Of a DNA stretch of 64,000 nucleotides, positions 1-19,269 are shown in pieces. The notes beneath the pieces were generated by a model, which saw only the letters and a program-made list of their open reading frames with translations, searched no databases and had not been told where the DNA came from. Each line of letters starts with the position of its first letter. Positions within the stretch are counted from its first letter, which is position 1. The stretch covers positions 26,786,001-26,850,000 of the forward strand of contig CM060732.1 in the NCBI GenBank assembly GCA_030704615.1. Reading direction: 5' to 3'. Origin of the DNA: Takakia lepidozioides. Its lineage: Eukaryota; Streptophyta; Takakiopsida; Takakiales; Takakiaceae. The position numbers and the translations under genes are program-made.

Positions 1-3000
1 GAATAAAATAAAAAATTAACGCTATAAGTTATTTCTTTAAAGAATAATGTATCTAAATACACAATGATATTTACTAACTTTCACTAACACTATTTAATAA
101 CAATAATAAGTGTAATGATACTTACATAGAACCACTCTATAATTTGCGCTTCCTTTGTAGGATCACTCTTTTTAAGAACTACTGTAAACTTTAATCCCTA
201 AATGACGACGGGTCGTGTCTTGGCACTGGATGGAAGTGATTCCTGAAGGTACCTCTCCCTGGACAACCGTTTAGGCATTTTTGCGCCTAATAATAAATTC
301 AATCAATCAGCAAATGAGGCACGTTTTGAAAACCATTTCTCCCATTAGGCATCTTCATGCTATAATTTCTTAGAATTAGGCACATGAGAAGAGAAAACAT
401 GTATTTTCTTAAGAATAAGATTGCATTCAAAAAATAAAATAAAATTTGCAAAATAGACACCCAATGCTCGGAACCGGATCCGGAACCGTCTCTTGAAATA
501 ATTGTGGAACCAGAACCGAAGGTGCCTTCACAAATGCAACAACCGCCCAACACTGGTTATTTCCGCACGCACATATTTGTATTGATTTTTGTTCAATGAG
601 GCTTGCAAGTTCACATAATTGTTTAGGCACTTTCATTTTGAATTAATTATTGCCTAAGGGGGTTGTCTAGGGACGGTAAAGTGAGCGTGTTAGGGAGAAG
701 CTCAAGTGGGAATTGAGAGCGCCCTAAAATGACCTGCCCACGTGGCAGACCAAGTTAGCAATCTTGAAAATAACATATAGGGCTCAAAAGTTACCAAAAT
801 GCCAAATTTATTGGACAAGGCACATGTAATGTTAGTGTGCACGTACTTGACAGAGGAATTAAAAAACAAATATCCCCACAGGTGTACTTGGGAAAGAAGC
901 CAAACCATGACAATCTATCCCCCATATTTCACATACAAAGCAGTTTATCTCAATTTTTGGAATTTTAGTCTGCTTTTTGGGGAAGAGAGTCCCTTGGGTG
1001 CCATACAATCAGATTATGGAGGGCATCTGCCTCAGAAAATTCAACTTGAAGGTCAAACATTTTTTCCATGCAATCTTAAAATACATTAACAAATTGGGAC
1101 AGATTATTTTCTTATAATCTCCCAAATGCAATGGTCAAATTGCCTACACTTTTAACAAGACGTGGATGTAGGAGACATGCACATAGGTATAAGGTTCATC
1201 CCATGGATGATGGCCAGGCCACACATACCATTTTCCTCCGTTGGCAGGACGCACGTCGGAGAGTAGGGCGCCTTACCAATGTGGGAAGACGCCACGAGAG
1301 TAGGAAAAGGAGGAAATAAGGTTGCACTGTCGTCGTTGAAACTGGGTCCCACCAAGGAAGGATGGGGCTTGTGTGGCCGCTCAACAACAAATACATTTCA
1401 TCCAACACCAAAATCAACGTATTCCATCCAGAATCCAACAACATTGGTTTTGAAAAGTTGGACCTTGACAAGCCGGAGAAACCATTGCATAGTGTAAAAT
1501 CTACACATAGGGCCTCCACTAAAATGCGATTATATGGAACAGGTACAGTAACAAAATTATCAACAAACTGTATCTAGAACACTGATTTAGAAAAGACTGA
1601 AAGCCAGTGTTGCGGCACCGCGGGAGCCGTTGCCTGTAAATAGAGTGCATACTATCCAACTGGGATCTCACCGAATTCCGAATCATTGACTCTGGGCCGA
1701 CATTCAGGCCTAAAAAGGATATGTATTCCCAGATGTCTACTACTTCGACCACCACTGGACATGCTTCCGAAGTATTAAAGAATTGCTTACAAATCCAAAA
1801 AAGCCACAGTACACAAAACGTCATGGAGAGAAGAAAACAGACCTTAAGCCAAAAATCATGCGAGCAAGGGGAGGCCAATGACAAAAACTGAAGTAGAAGA
1901 TCGAGACCTTCTGCTGTGCCACTAAACTATTACGCTAACATAAAGAATTTTGGGAAAAATTCCTTTGGATCTTGCGGGGCCTTATACTTGTGAACACCAC
2001 TCTAGGGTTACGTCCAGGGACGTTCACGAGGGAACGCACTCGGCTGTCAGCGACTCCTCTTACCCCTCCCTTCTTTCCCTCTTCTTTTCGACTTCTTCCC
2101 CCTTCCTGGACACCGTGCTGGAAAGATGATAAAGATAAAGAGGGGGGGACCAAAAATTCTCTTCGAAGGGGGGGCACCGAAATCCAATATGGACCAGGGT
2201 TGACGAATTGACTCCTTACTTTAGCACCTGGGCTCGGTGGTTCCCCTATACTAACTGCGGATAAGGAATTAAAGCGACTCCGATTTGGTTATCCGGCCGG
2301 TGAGCCCACCATTCTGTAGAGACTTGGACCTAATTTCAGTGTGGATTTCTAAAATTTCAAGGTCAAATCCGGTGATCCCGCGCGTGTCTTACATTATTCC
2401 TATTTTAGGTACGATAAAGTGGTAGGGATATAAATTTATACAAACATTTATATTAGGTTCCAAGGACTCTTCCATATTGTTTGTCCATTCATAGTTTTGC
2501 TTACCCTAAAGTATTTTTTTTTATTTCTGGCGAAATTTCGCACTTTTTCGACCTCAAAAAAAAATCCGAATATTCTGTCGTAAATTCCCTATTTTCTCAT
2601 GGATGAAATCAAAATTCTCCAAGAAAAATATAAATCTTTGAATGAATTCGCCTAATATGGATGATATACATGGATGCAAGTGCAGAGGAGGATGATTCTG
2701 TCCAAATTTCAGTGGATGAACTGTTATTTTCCGATAATGTGAAAAAAAAATGTGAACAATTTTGGTTTTTCTGGAAGATTCAGTAGGCGGACATTTTTTG
2801 ATTTAACGACAACGGGATCTTCGTCGGTGGCGGTGACGAGGTAAGTAACAGGTCATGCGTTTGAAAACAGCGGACGGGCCCAGTCAGCTGCCCTTCAGCA
2901 GCGTAAAAACAAACCTGCCCCCTTGATGCCCCCCCCCCCCCCCCCCTCCTCAACTCGTCATTTTCCGAATTTCATAAGCACCTAACTTAGGTGTCTTATG

Positions 3001-3600
3001 CCTACGTCTTGTCAGGATGGAAACGTCTCGTCTGACAAGTACGTCGCTGCAAATACAAGGGGAAAAACTTGCGTAAAAATAGAGCGTCTTCCAACTGCTC
3101 CGTTGGGTCCACGTTGGGTGGGCTCTACCAACGTTTTGCGGCTCGTGTTAGTGCATCATCTCCTGCATGGTCGTTGGGTCATTGGTAATCTTTAGGTCAT
3201 TGGTGGTCCGGCACGTCAGGGTAATCGTTCTGGGCAAGCAGTCGCCGTCACGTTGCCTTGCCCGTTTAACTCCATCTTTATCTCCATCTACGTCATACTT
3301 GCCTTTATAAACATTTTGGGGGACCGTAAGAAAAAAGAGAGGCAGATTAGTAGAGCAAAAGTTTTTAGTGTACAGAGAGTTAAGCTGCAGTGGTGCCCGA
3401 GAACTGGGGTGACCGGCCTCCTCAAGAGAAGCGCATCGGCTTCGCACTGGGCAATGCATGCAGCACCTACTTACCTGGTCAATCCCTGCACTGTGCTTGT
3501 AGACGTCACTGATTGACGAGTCAACGTCATCGATCTCTTGCTGCATGATCCTATTCAAGTCTAGCAGCCACGTCTGATACCATTATGAAGCTGTCTCTGC
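1..3600. other. Upstream intergenic region, no gene recognised
   Basis: I find no coding region here that I can assign to a family. The open frames are short and lack recognisable motifs or plausible splice structure. The sequence is AT-rich up to about 1.9 kb and from 2.4 to 2.8 kb. It contains purine/pyrimidine blocks around 2040-2180 and an 18-C homopolymer at 2929-2946. The last few hundred bases before 3743 are presumably promoter of the beta-glucosidase gene. Confidence 0.6.
2929..2946. repeat. Poly(C) homopolymer
   Basis: An uninterrupted run of 18 C residues lies about 800 bases upstream of the beta-glucosidase start. Read on the minus strand it is a G-run. The exact length is uncertain because homopolymers of this size are prone to sequencing error. 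Confidence 0.9.
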
Positions 3601-3622
3601 GATCTCTCTGGGAGACTGCACG

Positions 3623-3630
3623 TATAAATA
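3623..3630 (+). promoter_or_regulatory. TATA box of the beta-glucosidase gene
   Basis: A canonical TATAAATA lies 113 bases before the ATG at 3743. Transcription would start around 3655-3665, leaving a purine-rich 5' leader of roughly 80 bases. The assignment rests on motif and position only. Confidence 0.6.
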
Positions 3631-3742
3631 GGCACAGAAGATGATCAGAGAGACTAGAGCGCGTGCCAGCGACACAGGGAGAGACGGATCAAGGAGTTGG
3701 CAGAGAGACTGGTGACATCGGAGAGAGACGAAGGAGTTAAAG

Positions 3743-10204
<6,462 letters not shown>

Positions 10205-12309
10205 AGCGACCTCATGTTCCAACTACCTCAAGATTCGTTGTCACCGACAGGGACGCTGTTCTAGGGGGCTTGATGTTGAGGCTACTTCATACCTTGGGTC
10301 ATCTATGGGCTTGGAAGGAAGGAAGATGTTTATTGTACAGACCACAGTGCTCATCCTAGAAGAGAGGGAACTACGTACCACTAAAGTCTACCAGTCGAAG
10401 TGCTAGACAAAAGAGTGCAAGTGTTGACGCAGACAGCCAGTCAGTAATGCTACTCCTGTTCTATCTTGAATAGTTTTTAGGATTGACATGCTCCCCATAG
10501 CCTCATGCAACAATCGTTGTTCAGTCTGAATGGAGCACAACAATGGGAACACGGGCAGATGGTTCTAGAGGGAAATTAGAATCTAAACTTGTAAGAACAT
10601 TCATTATCTCCACAGAGGGATTAGACCACGATTTTAGAGGTGTTCAGCAGGATCCATTGTGATCCTGACTTAAAAGTAGGGTAAGGGGGCTTTGTGTACT
10701 CCGTTTGTAAAAAGGCAGTATAGCACTTGGCCATTTTGCCTGTCTTAACATGAACTGTAGATATTTGTAAATTTGCTGTTGCAAGAATCCGTATAAAGCA
10801 GGCATGAAGCTTCCTAACACCTAATGCTGCATTCGATAATATGGGGTCTCTCTTATGAAGCTTCTTTGTTGACCTTGCACGGCAAGTAGGGTCCTTCATC
10901 CACAAACTCTGAAAGATTTTTCTTGCAATATTTCTTGTTTGCATGAATGGGAGTTTCTCAGGATGATAAAGCAAAAAAGTTCAGATAGTTTCTTTGATGT
11001 TCACAGAACAGCTTTGTCCGCTGACATTATCATCCAACTCACAAATTCAGTACTCATTTTAATGCTGTTTTGAGGTGTCAGTGAGACCTCAGTGAGGCTG
11101 GGCACAAGTAGTACATGTTGGTTAATCTAATTTAGAGGGATACAGGTATGCTACTGGATTCATTGTGCACCCTACACATATCAAATTTTTGCTAGGGTTC
11201 AAGCACCCTTATACTCAAGGTAATCTTCACTTTCACCAGAAGGGACTTGGAATTTTCTTCATGGTGCTGGAAGTTGAGTTTAGCTGGACAGCACACAACT
11301 TCTGGCAGCCTTGCAAGAACTCCAAGAATGCTTGCCTTAGTCAGCGAATTGGCAGCAGTAACAGCATCTACAATTGGCTGACATCCATTTAAAATTCAAC
11401 AACATACTTCACAGAGATGCTGGGGAGCTGGGAGAGTTAGGATAAGAACTCCTAAACTGAAACATGGGCACCAGATCCGAAAAGCGCATACTTGCAGCAC
11501 ATTCCATCATACTGATTCATGTACTACTTTTTTGAGAAATGTCTCCATTGTGCATAGTGCGGAGACAGCAAACTTACATTTTCAGCTTCTTGACTTCCAA
11601 TCTTGTAGTAATTTCGGCTCAGCACGGACAGTCCGCCGTCTTTCTTCTTCCAGATAACTAAGCAGGTAGTGATCATAAGCAAATTCCTCGTTCAAACCGT
11701 ATACCTCCTCATTTCAGATGGGTAATCGGCTTAGAGCTTCCGGTATTCAGTCCACTTACATATGCTCACTCTCTTACGGTTTAAACTGCCTCCGCAACAA
11801 ATTGATGTCCATTATAGAAACCATCCGGGCTAGCTACTGTTAGTTGCCCTTTTCAAAGTTCTCTTCCTTCCAACACCTGATACCATCAGCTGATTGAATC
11901 ATTGCCCAAATCTTCTTACACCCACCTTGCTCGAGAACTGCATACAACAGCTACAAATCCCTGCACCTTCATGTGGGTTTTGCAACCATTGCACCACAAA
12001 CACTGCACCACTTGTGGTTGAAGAGCAGAGAGCTAAGCTCCCAAAACCCAAAACCCAAAACCCTAGTGTTCACCCAGGTCACCAGGATTTGGAAATAGGC
12101 ACGTGGAGGTCTGACTGGGCCCAGTGGAGCGCAGGTGCCCATTCCTCTCTGCCCTCCCTCGCCTGCGCGATCTCTGTGAGAGAGAGAGAGACACGGGGGG
12201 CCGGTCTGTGGACTGGATGTCTCCTTCACACTGCTCTGCCTTCACTGGGTTTCAGTTTGTTGGAGGATTTTCCTTGCTGAGGCATAGATGAAGGCAGAGA
12301 GAGGGAGGG
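10205..12309. other. Intergenic region between beta-glucosidase and maspardin genes
   Basis: This holds the 3' flank of the beta-glucosidase gene and the 5' flank of the next gene. The open frames, for example on the minus strand at 10621-10974, lack family motifs. A pyrimidine-rich stretch and GA-repeats near 12170-12310 probably belong to the leader of the downstream gene. Confidence 0.55.
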
Positions 12310-15300
12310 ATGCGTGAAGGTATGAGTGGCGCAGGTGACTACCTGCATTTCAAGGCCCATGTGCCTCTGCACCATATTCCGGTAGCGTTCAGCTTTCAGT
12401 GCCCCTTTTGGTTCTGTTCCATGGTCCCTGTCCTTGTTCCTTTCTTTGCATGGCTAACGGGCAGCTTGTTATGTATGCGCGCGTGCGTGCGTGTGTGTGT
12501 GAGAGAGAGAGAAGATGGTGCTGAGGGTAAGGAAGCATGAGGGGTATGCAGATTGGAAACAACGGATCAAAGCAATGGCGATATTACGACTACGGCCCTA
12601 AGTCTGTGGCACCCCTGGTCTGTCTCTCTGGCACAGCAGGCACAGCTGATGTCTTTTACAAGCAGATTCTATCGTTGTCTCTGAAGGTACTCCGCCGCCA
12701 ATTATGCTTGAGCTGAGCAATTTGAAGCAAATTCAGATTCAAGCAGCTTGCATTTTGTGCAATTTGCCGTAGAATTGTCAGGCAGCTACTTGGCGCACTA
12801 CGGTAAAGGGATGCAATTAGGAACACCCTTGGGTTGCAAATTGTACTGCAGGGCATCACCTTCACCACCAGGTGAACTTGTCGTCTTGCCGTAATTCCTG
12901 AAGGGTCTTCTGTTTGTCCGTTGGAGTCTCTTCGCAGTGATGTAGTGATCAATGGTTTCGAAATGCAAGGTGGGGTTTTAATATGGAGTCAGAATGCTGA
13001 ATGATAACGCTGAATTAGTGCCAGAGTAGGTCAACTGACGAGTTCTGGGGTAACTTCAGTTTGAATCGGCAAACGTTAGGCTAGGAAAACCTGAGCTTTG
13101 CAGAATTTAACAGTGACCCTAAGGGTTATCAGCATGTGTTCAAGGGAAGATGTTAGTGGTTTGCTGCAGTTATCTGGAACTCGTCCCCAAAGTTCAACTA
13201 TTGTTAAGGATGCTACTTCCTTTCTGAATCGAAGATCAGCTAAACGTATTCTCAGGGTTGAGCAAGTCATGTTGAGACTGGAGCTGTTTGGGGGACTGGC
13301 TGGGTAAGAGCAGGGCTACCGTGTGATTGCAGCAGATGCACCCCCAGTCTGGAGCCACCAGGAGTGGGTGACCTCATTTGAAAAATTTCTCGATGCACTT
13401 GGTGCTCATCATGTAAGTGTCTCGAGAGACTTGCTACTTTCAGCAACGTTTTGGTGGGAGAAAGGAGGTAGGGCAGAGAATGGAGGAATGTAGGGGAGGG
13501 CTCCTTATCTAGTAGGGTGGCAGGGTTTGCTGGGAGGAAGTGAGAGATAGAGGTTGAAGTGAGCATGCTGTTATCGCATGTCAGGATAGGATCCAGGCTC
13601 TGTGTGCAGGAGTAACTGAGAATTTATGGGGAATTCTACTTTACTTTGTTATTGCAGGTACATCTTTATGGAACATCGCTGGGAGGGTTTTTGGCGCAGC
13701 TCTTTGCTCAGTATCGACCCCGCCGTGTCAAATCATTACTCCTTTCCAACACATTCTTGGACAACCGGGCGTTTGCAGCAGCCATGCCTTGGTCTACCTT
13801 GTGGGGCTCCCATGCACTTCTCCGGCCTTATGCTTGATTTTGTTTTATGCTTGTCAGCTCTTTTGTCCCTCTCTCCCTCTTCTCCCTTTCTCTTTCTCAA
13901 TTTACCTTGTCCACTCCACCCAAATTGGGCGGTGTCCCTTATGGCTACAATGTGAATTGAAGTCTAATGTTTAGATTGGGTGTTTCGCTAGCTGTAAAAA
14001 GTATTTGCTGGAATTTGACCGAGCAGGTCGTGAAACTTCTGTGATTCCTTTTTAAATGACCGTTTCGTGTCTCTCACGTAGGGGTTGAAAAAGCTTGCAG
14101 AGCAGCCTCCCTATGGGCAGGTGATTACTTGGAGATGTGAACCTAAGTGATTTCCACATGCATGCACCGCTTCAGGATGGAAGGTTGGAAAAGGGAAATC
14201 ACTGCTAAAGCCTCGACAGATTCTCTGCAGTCTCCTTAAAATGGAAGGTTTGCACAATGGTAATTCTTAATTAGATCCTGTTCTGGGTAAGGGATCTTTA
14301 ACTCTCACATTGTTGCTCTGTGTACTGGTCGGCAAACAGGATAAACTGGACACCAGAGTTTGTGTTGAAGCGCTTTATTCTGTCAGGCATTCGTGATGGA
14401 CCGCAAGAACCATTGATTTCTGACTCCATTGACTTTGTTGTGAGCCAGGTACCACTTCTCTCTTTCTCTCTACGTACTCTGAATTCCGTTAAATGCTCAC
14501 CTGCCCCTTTACTTCCTGTATTGTTAGAGACCTGAGACTACAGGGTTTTGTTTTGCTGGGGTGAAGAAGAAGGCTTGGAAGGAATATTTACAGTAGAGGT
14601 GTTGGCTTAATCTCCTCATATGTTCCAGCTGGAGTCATTGTCACGGGAGGAACTGGCATCACGCTTGACTCTCAACACAGCACATGCAGCTGTTGGCCAA
14701 ATCACTCTAGTGGACTCTGCTATCACCATCATGGATGTATGTTGTCATTTTCTTCATTCTCCATCAACCTGAATAAGTAACAAGAAGGTCTTTCTGTTTT
14801 GGTGCAATAGGGTTAGAGTAGAGTTAGTGTAGAGCGGAGGCAGGTCTCTTTTGCTAATGAAGTATATCAGTTATTTTTATGTATGGTAGATGGTCATAGT
14901 ATTCCTGCAATGATTGGAGCATTGCAGCTTTGAAAATAGTTGGGAGGATATTGTCTGCCAAAGTCCAAACATGGTTTACTCAAATGTCTACTCTACTGGA
15001 CACCTGCATTCTGGACATGTCAGCAGTTGGAGGGTTATGTGAGACTTTCAGAGTTTCATTTGTAGATTGAGAGGCATGTGCATGGATGAAGCATGCTTCA
15101 TAGGAGATTGTGGGGGTTTATCTTATAAACAGAGCTGCTATTGCCATTGAAAGAGCAACTGTGTGGAAATCAATGAAAGCTTGGAGGTTGTTTGCTTTCC
15201 ATAGTGTTCTAAATGTCTGGGCCAGGCTGCCTGATGTTGCAGACAAATGACTACTGCGCCGTTCCTGCATTTCTAAAGGATCAAGTGGGTGCTCGCTATC

Positions 15301-15948
15301 CTGGAGCACGGCAAGGGCTCCTCAAGACAGGGGGTGATTTCCCTTTTCTTTCCCGTGCAGATGAGGTCAATCTTCATGCACAGGTGATTGTCTTCGAAAC
15401 CTTTCAGAGGCTTTCCAGTTTTACCAGCTGGATCTGGAATTCCCACTGTGTGCCCGCTTTCTCTTGCCTTTGTTGTTTTTTCCATCATCGCCGACTGGAT
15501 TACTGAATGGGAAGAGAACCGGATGAAGAATGCCACACATGTGGTTGAAACAAAGCTGAAATCTGATATCTTTTTCGCTCATGCAAGTGCCAAATTCTGA
15601 TATTGACTTCCTGTATAGCTGCACTTGAGACGAGTGGGAATCGAAGGGATCCAGCAGCCAGTGGTGAAGGGCCCAACGCCCGAAGACAGAAATCTTGATG
15701 CCAAGGGTGGAGAGGACAGTAGTGTGTGTGACAAGGATCTTATAAGGAAGGATGTGGGGGGTAACTCTCTCAAGCGGCTGGGGTCAGACAACCCTTTCTC
15801 AGGCAACAATGGATCTGGCTCTCTCTACAGGAATGGGAGCCACTTAAGTACTATGGGGAATGGAAATCAGCTGTATCAGCAACGCATTTCCATCCAATCC
15901 AATGGTACTATCCGCAAACCCAGCACTTGGGGTCTCCTCAGGTTGTAA
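12310..15948 (+). CDS. Maspardin/SPG21-like alpha/beta-hydrolase, 8 exons, 378 aa
   Basis: Homologue of maspardin (human SPG21; plants have one such gene), an alpha/beta-hydrolase-fold protein with no proven catalytic substrate, linked in animals to endosomal/trans-Golgi membranes. Exons: 12310-12381, 12552-12686, 13314-13412, 13658-13800, 14340-14448, 14629-14736, 15243-15383, 15619-15948; all phases agree. Visible family blocks: GDYLHFKAHVPLHHIP, KQWRYYDYGPKSV, CLSGTAGTADVFYKQI, GYRVI with HQEWVTSFEKFL, nucleophile-elbow-like YGTSLGGFLAQLFAQ, RPRRVKSLLLSNTFLD, INWTPEFVLKRF, SGIRDGPQEPLI, TNDYCAVPAFLKDQ, RYPGARQGLLKTGGDFPFL, and HLRRVG at the start of the last exon. The last 100 residues are a Gly/Asn/Ser-rich tail, longer than the core needs. 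Start: ATG at 12310 (MREG-) or 12322 (MSGAGDY-); both are in frame. Confidence 0.92.
12475..12512. repeat. Mixed GC/GT/GA simple repeat in maspardin intron 1
   Basis: A purine-pyrimidine alternating run (GCGCGTGCGTGCGTGTGTGT) merges into (GA)n. It lies between exons 1 and 2. The alternating part could adopt Z-DNA, but no function is implied. Confidence 0.8.
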
Positions 15949-18900
15949 CCAGCTGCTAGTGAAAACTCTGTCAGGCAGTCGGTGGCATGTATTTTGGATG
16001 CCTTCTTTATGCTGTGTATGTTCCGTTTCATATCTCAGCAATGTTTGGTGTGCGCATTTATGTATGTTGCATATTTTCTTCAGGGTCTGTACAGTCTAGC
16101 TGTTATATCAATTCTGGATCTTTCTTGCTGTCTTGTACAGGTGTGCTTCCTTAAAAGGTTGCTCAAAGATAATGATGGGCATACAATTTCAAGTCAACTA
16201 TCCATCAACAGAAGACTTGCAGGTTAATAGGTTGCCAACTTCGGAGTTCTACTTTTCATGGATGACTCTCAGCCCCCCCAAAAACTACTTGTTTTCCATC
16301 TTCGGTTTAGCTTCAAGCAATCAACAGTGAGCTTTCTGACCTGGGCCATTCTTGATGGTTCTATTGTCATACTACATCTTGTAATTATGTCCTCTGCTCA
16401 AGCAGGTTAGGGGCCTTACAGTGCCATAACTGTTTCTTTATTACACAAAGAGTGTGACTGAGAAAGGGCTTATCATAGAGTATATGATTGATTGAATGGC
16501 TTGTCCACAGGAAAAGGTTGGTATTCTTAGAGACGTCCTTCCCTTGTAGTTATCCATGTGGTTTTGTTTCACCGACTAGGGGAGACCTTCTCTGAATTAC
16601 TACAAGGGAGAGCAAAACCCTTGTTAGTGATATGAGGGCATTTCAGATTTCAGATTTCAGATTTCTGGTTGTGTGTAACACTTGAATCATTCCAAAATAT
16701 GCATGGACGATTATACTTTTGGACACAGCTGAATGTTCATTAATAAAGGTCAGATGGAGTGTAAGACAGTTTACAGTGGACATCCTTGTGATTCTCATAG
16801 GTTTTTGCTATGCCCACCTAGATTGATCAACAGCGTCCATAACTAATCAGAGCAGGATCACGCAGAGTTATGGACTCTGGAGGTCCTGCTCATATGGGCA
16901 GAGGGAATCAAGGGTTACAGGGTACGGGCACTGTTTTGGTCCTCTGCTTGGCAAAGGGAAGTCGGCAGGAAGGTGTAATAATCCAATCACATTTGGCACA
17001 ACGACAGAAAAAATTAGATCAAAGCAACAAGGCATGGCACCACTCTGTCTTTGGCCATTTGATGTTTCGTCTTTCCAGGGGCCGGTAGGTTTCAGTAAGC
17101 ACGATCTCTCTCCCTCTCTACATGAGATCTGCCCAGGGGTCTGTAGCCACAAGGCTACGGCTTACGAGTACAGCCTTGGCAAAATTGAACAGAATTGTTG
17201 CATACTTTTAGCAGTGCTGCTTCTCGGGGATTGTTTCCCACATGTGATGATTGCATAGGGGTCTGCCTTACCAAGTCCTGCATCCACCAATCCCAAGAGA
17301 AGTCATGCCACAATTCTGCAGAACTGAAACAGTAGAGGCACGACAGCAGAACAAATCGATGGTGAAACTCAGTTCATTCAATGAAATGCCCACCATCCTC
17401 TTTGAATCCAATTCAACACCCACCAGCAGGAGCTGCCCACGGATGCCCACATGAAGCCTTGTGGGTGCATGAGCATCCCAGGAGACACAGCAGAGGTATA
17501 CTGGCACAGTGGAATTAGATGACCTTTGTGATTCCTATAACCGACACAAGACACTCCAAAGATTATGGGTGTTGAAGGCCCAGGAGGTATGGTGCTATCT
17601 CAAGTGATATTGAGGGGTTTTCAAGGAAGTGTTCACTTATCCAGTTATTTAGAACTACACAGGATTGCAATTGATATTATTTGACACGAACCAACATCCA
17701 GATATGACAATGATGAAGGATCCAAAGGTTTGCAACCTCAAACTCTTTTTGAACGGAAGCCCTACTCAATGATAAATCATTACCCTGTGAAGCTGTCTGT
17801 CTTCTGATACTGTAGATGTCCCTGGCCCTCTGTGAGGGCCATGGTTCACGTACAAACAACCAGCATATTTCGATTTCTAAGACCCTAGGGCCTTATCAGA
17901 GCCGGGACCGCGAACAAGTCCTCCTGCAGAGGTTTCCTTGGTAAATGTACAAATCCTTTTTAATGACAAATGATTCCAAATGCTCTGCACCTTGCTTCGT
18001 AACCCTTATGATTGTCTCTCTGACTCGTTTTCCTCACCAGATACAAGGCTGCAAAAATTGTCCTCTTCAAGGATCATTTGCTTTTTGCATTCCCAAAGAT
18101 GGAAATGATCTTCATCGAATTTCTCTTCGCGAAGGTCTGAAAACGTCTGTAAGCGGTGCTCCAAAAAGACGAACATCCCCAAACAACACAGAGAAGTACG
18201 AAGGCAGCATATACAAGAAGAGAACAGAGGAAGATTTAGATTCCACTTAGTGACAGTCGTAAGCTACATGACCACTCGGCGAATTACTTGGGAGAGTCCG
18301 CAGTAGCAGACGAGGCTCACACTTTTCTTGCTTCTTCACAAAAGTAGTCCCTCCAACTTTTGATCTGTTTCAGGATGACATTGTGTAGAGCTCTTAATGA
18401 ACACCTGACAAAGTCTCAGACAGGTCGCTCCGCATCCTAACTCATTGTCCCAAAAAGTTTCATTACTCTTTCTTGGGATGGAAACCTTCACGGACCAGCA
18501 TGGCTCATATGTTCCTCCCATGCTGATGAGTTTGCACATGTTGAGCACAAGCTTTTCAATGCGGGAAGAACTAAGCAAATCCGGTGCAGTATTAGACAAC
18601 CTTGCCCTGCAGGGAAGCACACTGCACTAGTAGTGTACAAGTGCTCCTCCCGTGACACGTGTCAAACTACCTTGAACTTACTCTCATGTTTACCGCGGTA
18701 AAATTGCTTAGAGAACGCAGGAATGCAAACCCTAATTCGCATTCAAACGTGTTCTTTGAAGAATGCTGGCGATGATCCTCGTGGGAAAGAGAAATGACAC
18801 ATAGAGTCTGTCGACGCCATCGACAGTTTGAGCGGGCGAGAACGAGACAGAGATCATACAATAGAGAGGAGAGCAGCGAGAGTTATGGTGGGGACTCTGG

Positions 18901-19269
18901 AGGTCCTCCTCATTTGGGAAGAGGGGATCAAGAGCGACGAGTTATTGAGTATGTGCATTACTTGTCATCTCCTCTGTTCATTTTCTTTCCGAAAGTGGAT
19001 TCGACAACTGGAAATCCTGGAGTGAGACAACGTAGCCGTTGCATAACCTTGAATTTGAGCAGTAAAGGACAGTGTTCCCCTCATCTCATCGTTGTGTGCG
19101 TGCATAGTTTTTTATTCATTTTGGAGGATTGTCACATAAGGACCTTAGTAACCAGTTGGAAGCCGTGTGGGAGGTTAATGCAGGGCTTATTATTAGCAAA
19201 GCAGACTCAAAGCGCTGGCGATGCTCGACCTCATTCCGCGCACCATAGCACTGCACAGGCCGCCCCACC
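15949..19269. other. Intergenic region between maspardin and GFS9 genes
   Basis: No confident gene. The region includes a triplicated ATTTCAG motif at 16641-16664. A fragment resembling the LINE 3'-end signature (CCACAAGGCTACGG with CGAGTACA) lies at about 17138-17175. A short 48-54-base direct duplication has copies at 16865-16912 and 18890-18932. A 170-codon open frame at 18794-19306 runs over GFS9 exon 1 in another frame and lacks family motifs. Confidence 0.55.

Noticed and set aside
2929-2946. Poly(C) run as a regulatory G-quadruplex or i-motif
   Set aside because: A pure homopolymer with uncertain length and no promoter elements beside it; a functional claim is not supportable.
10621-10974. 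117-codon minus-strand open frame between the first two genes
   Set aside because: No family resemblance, no conserved motif, no plausible splice partner.
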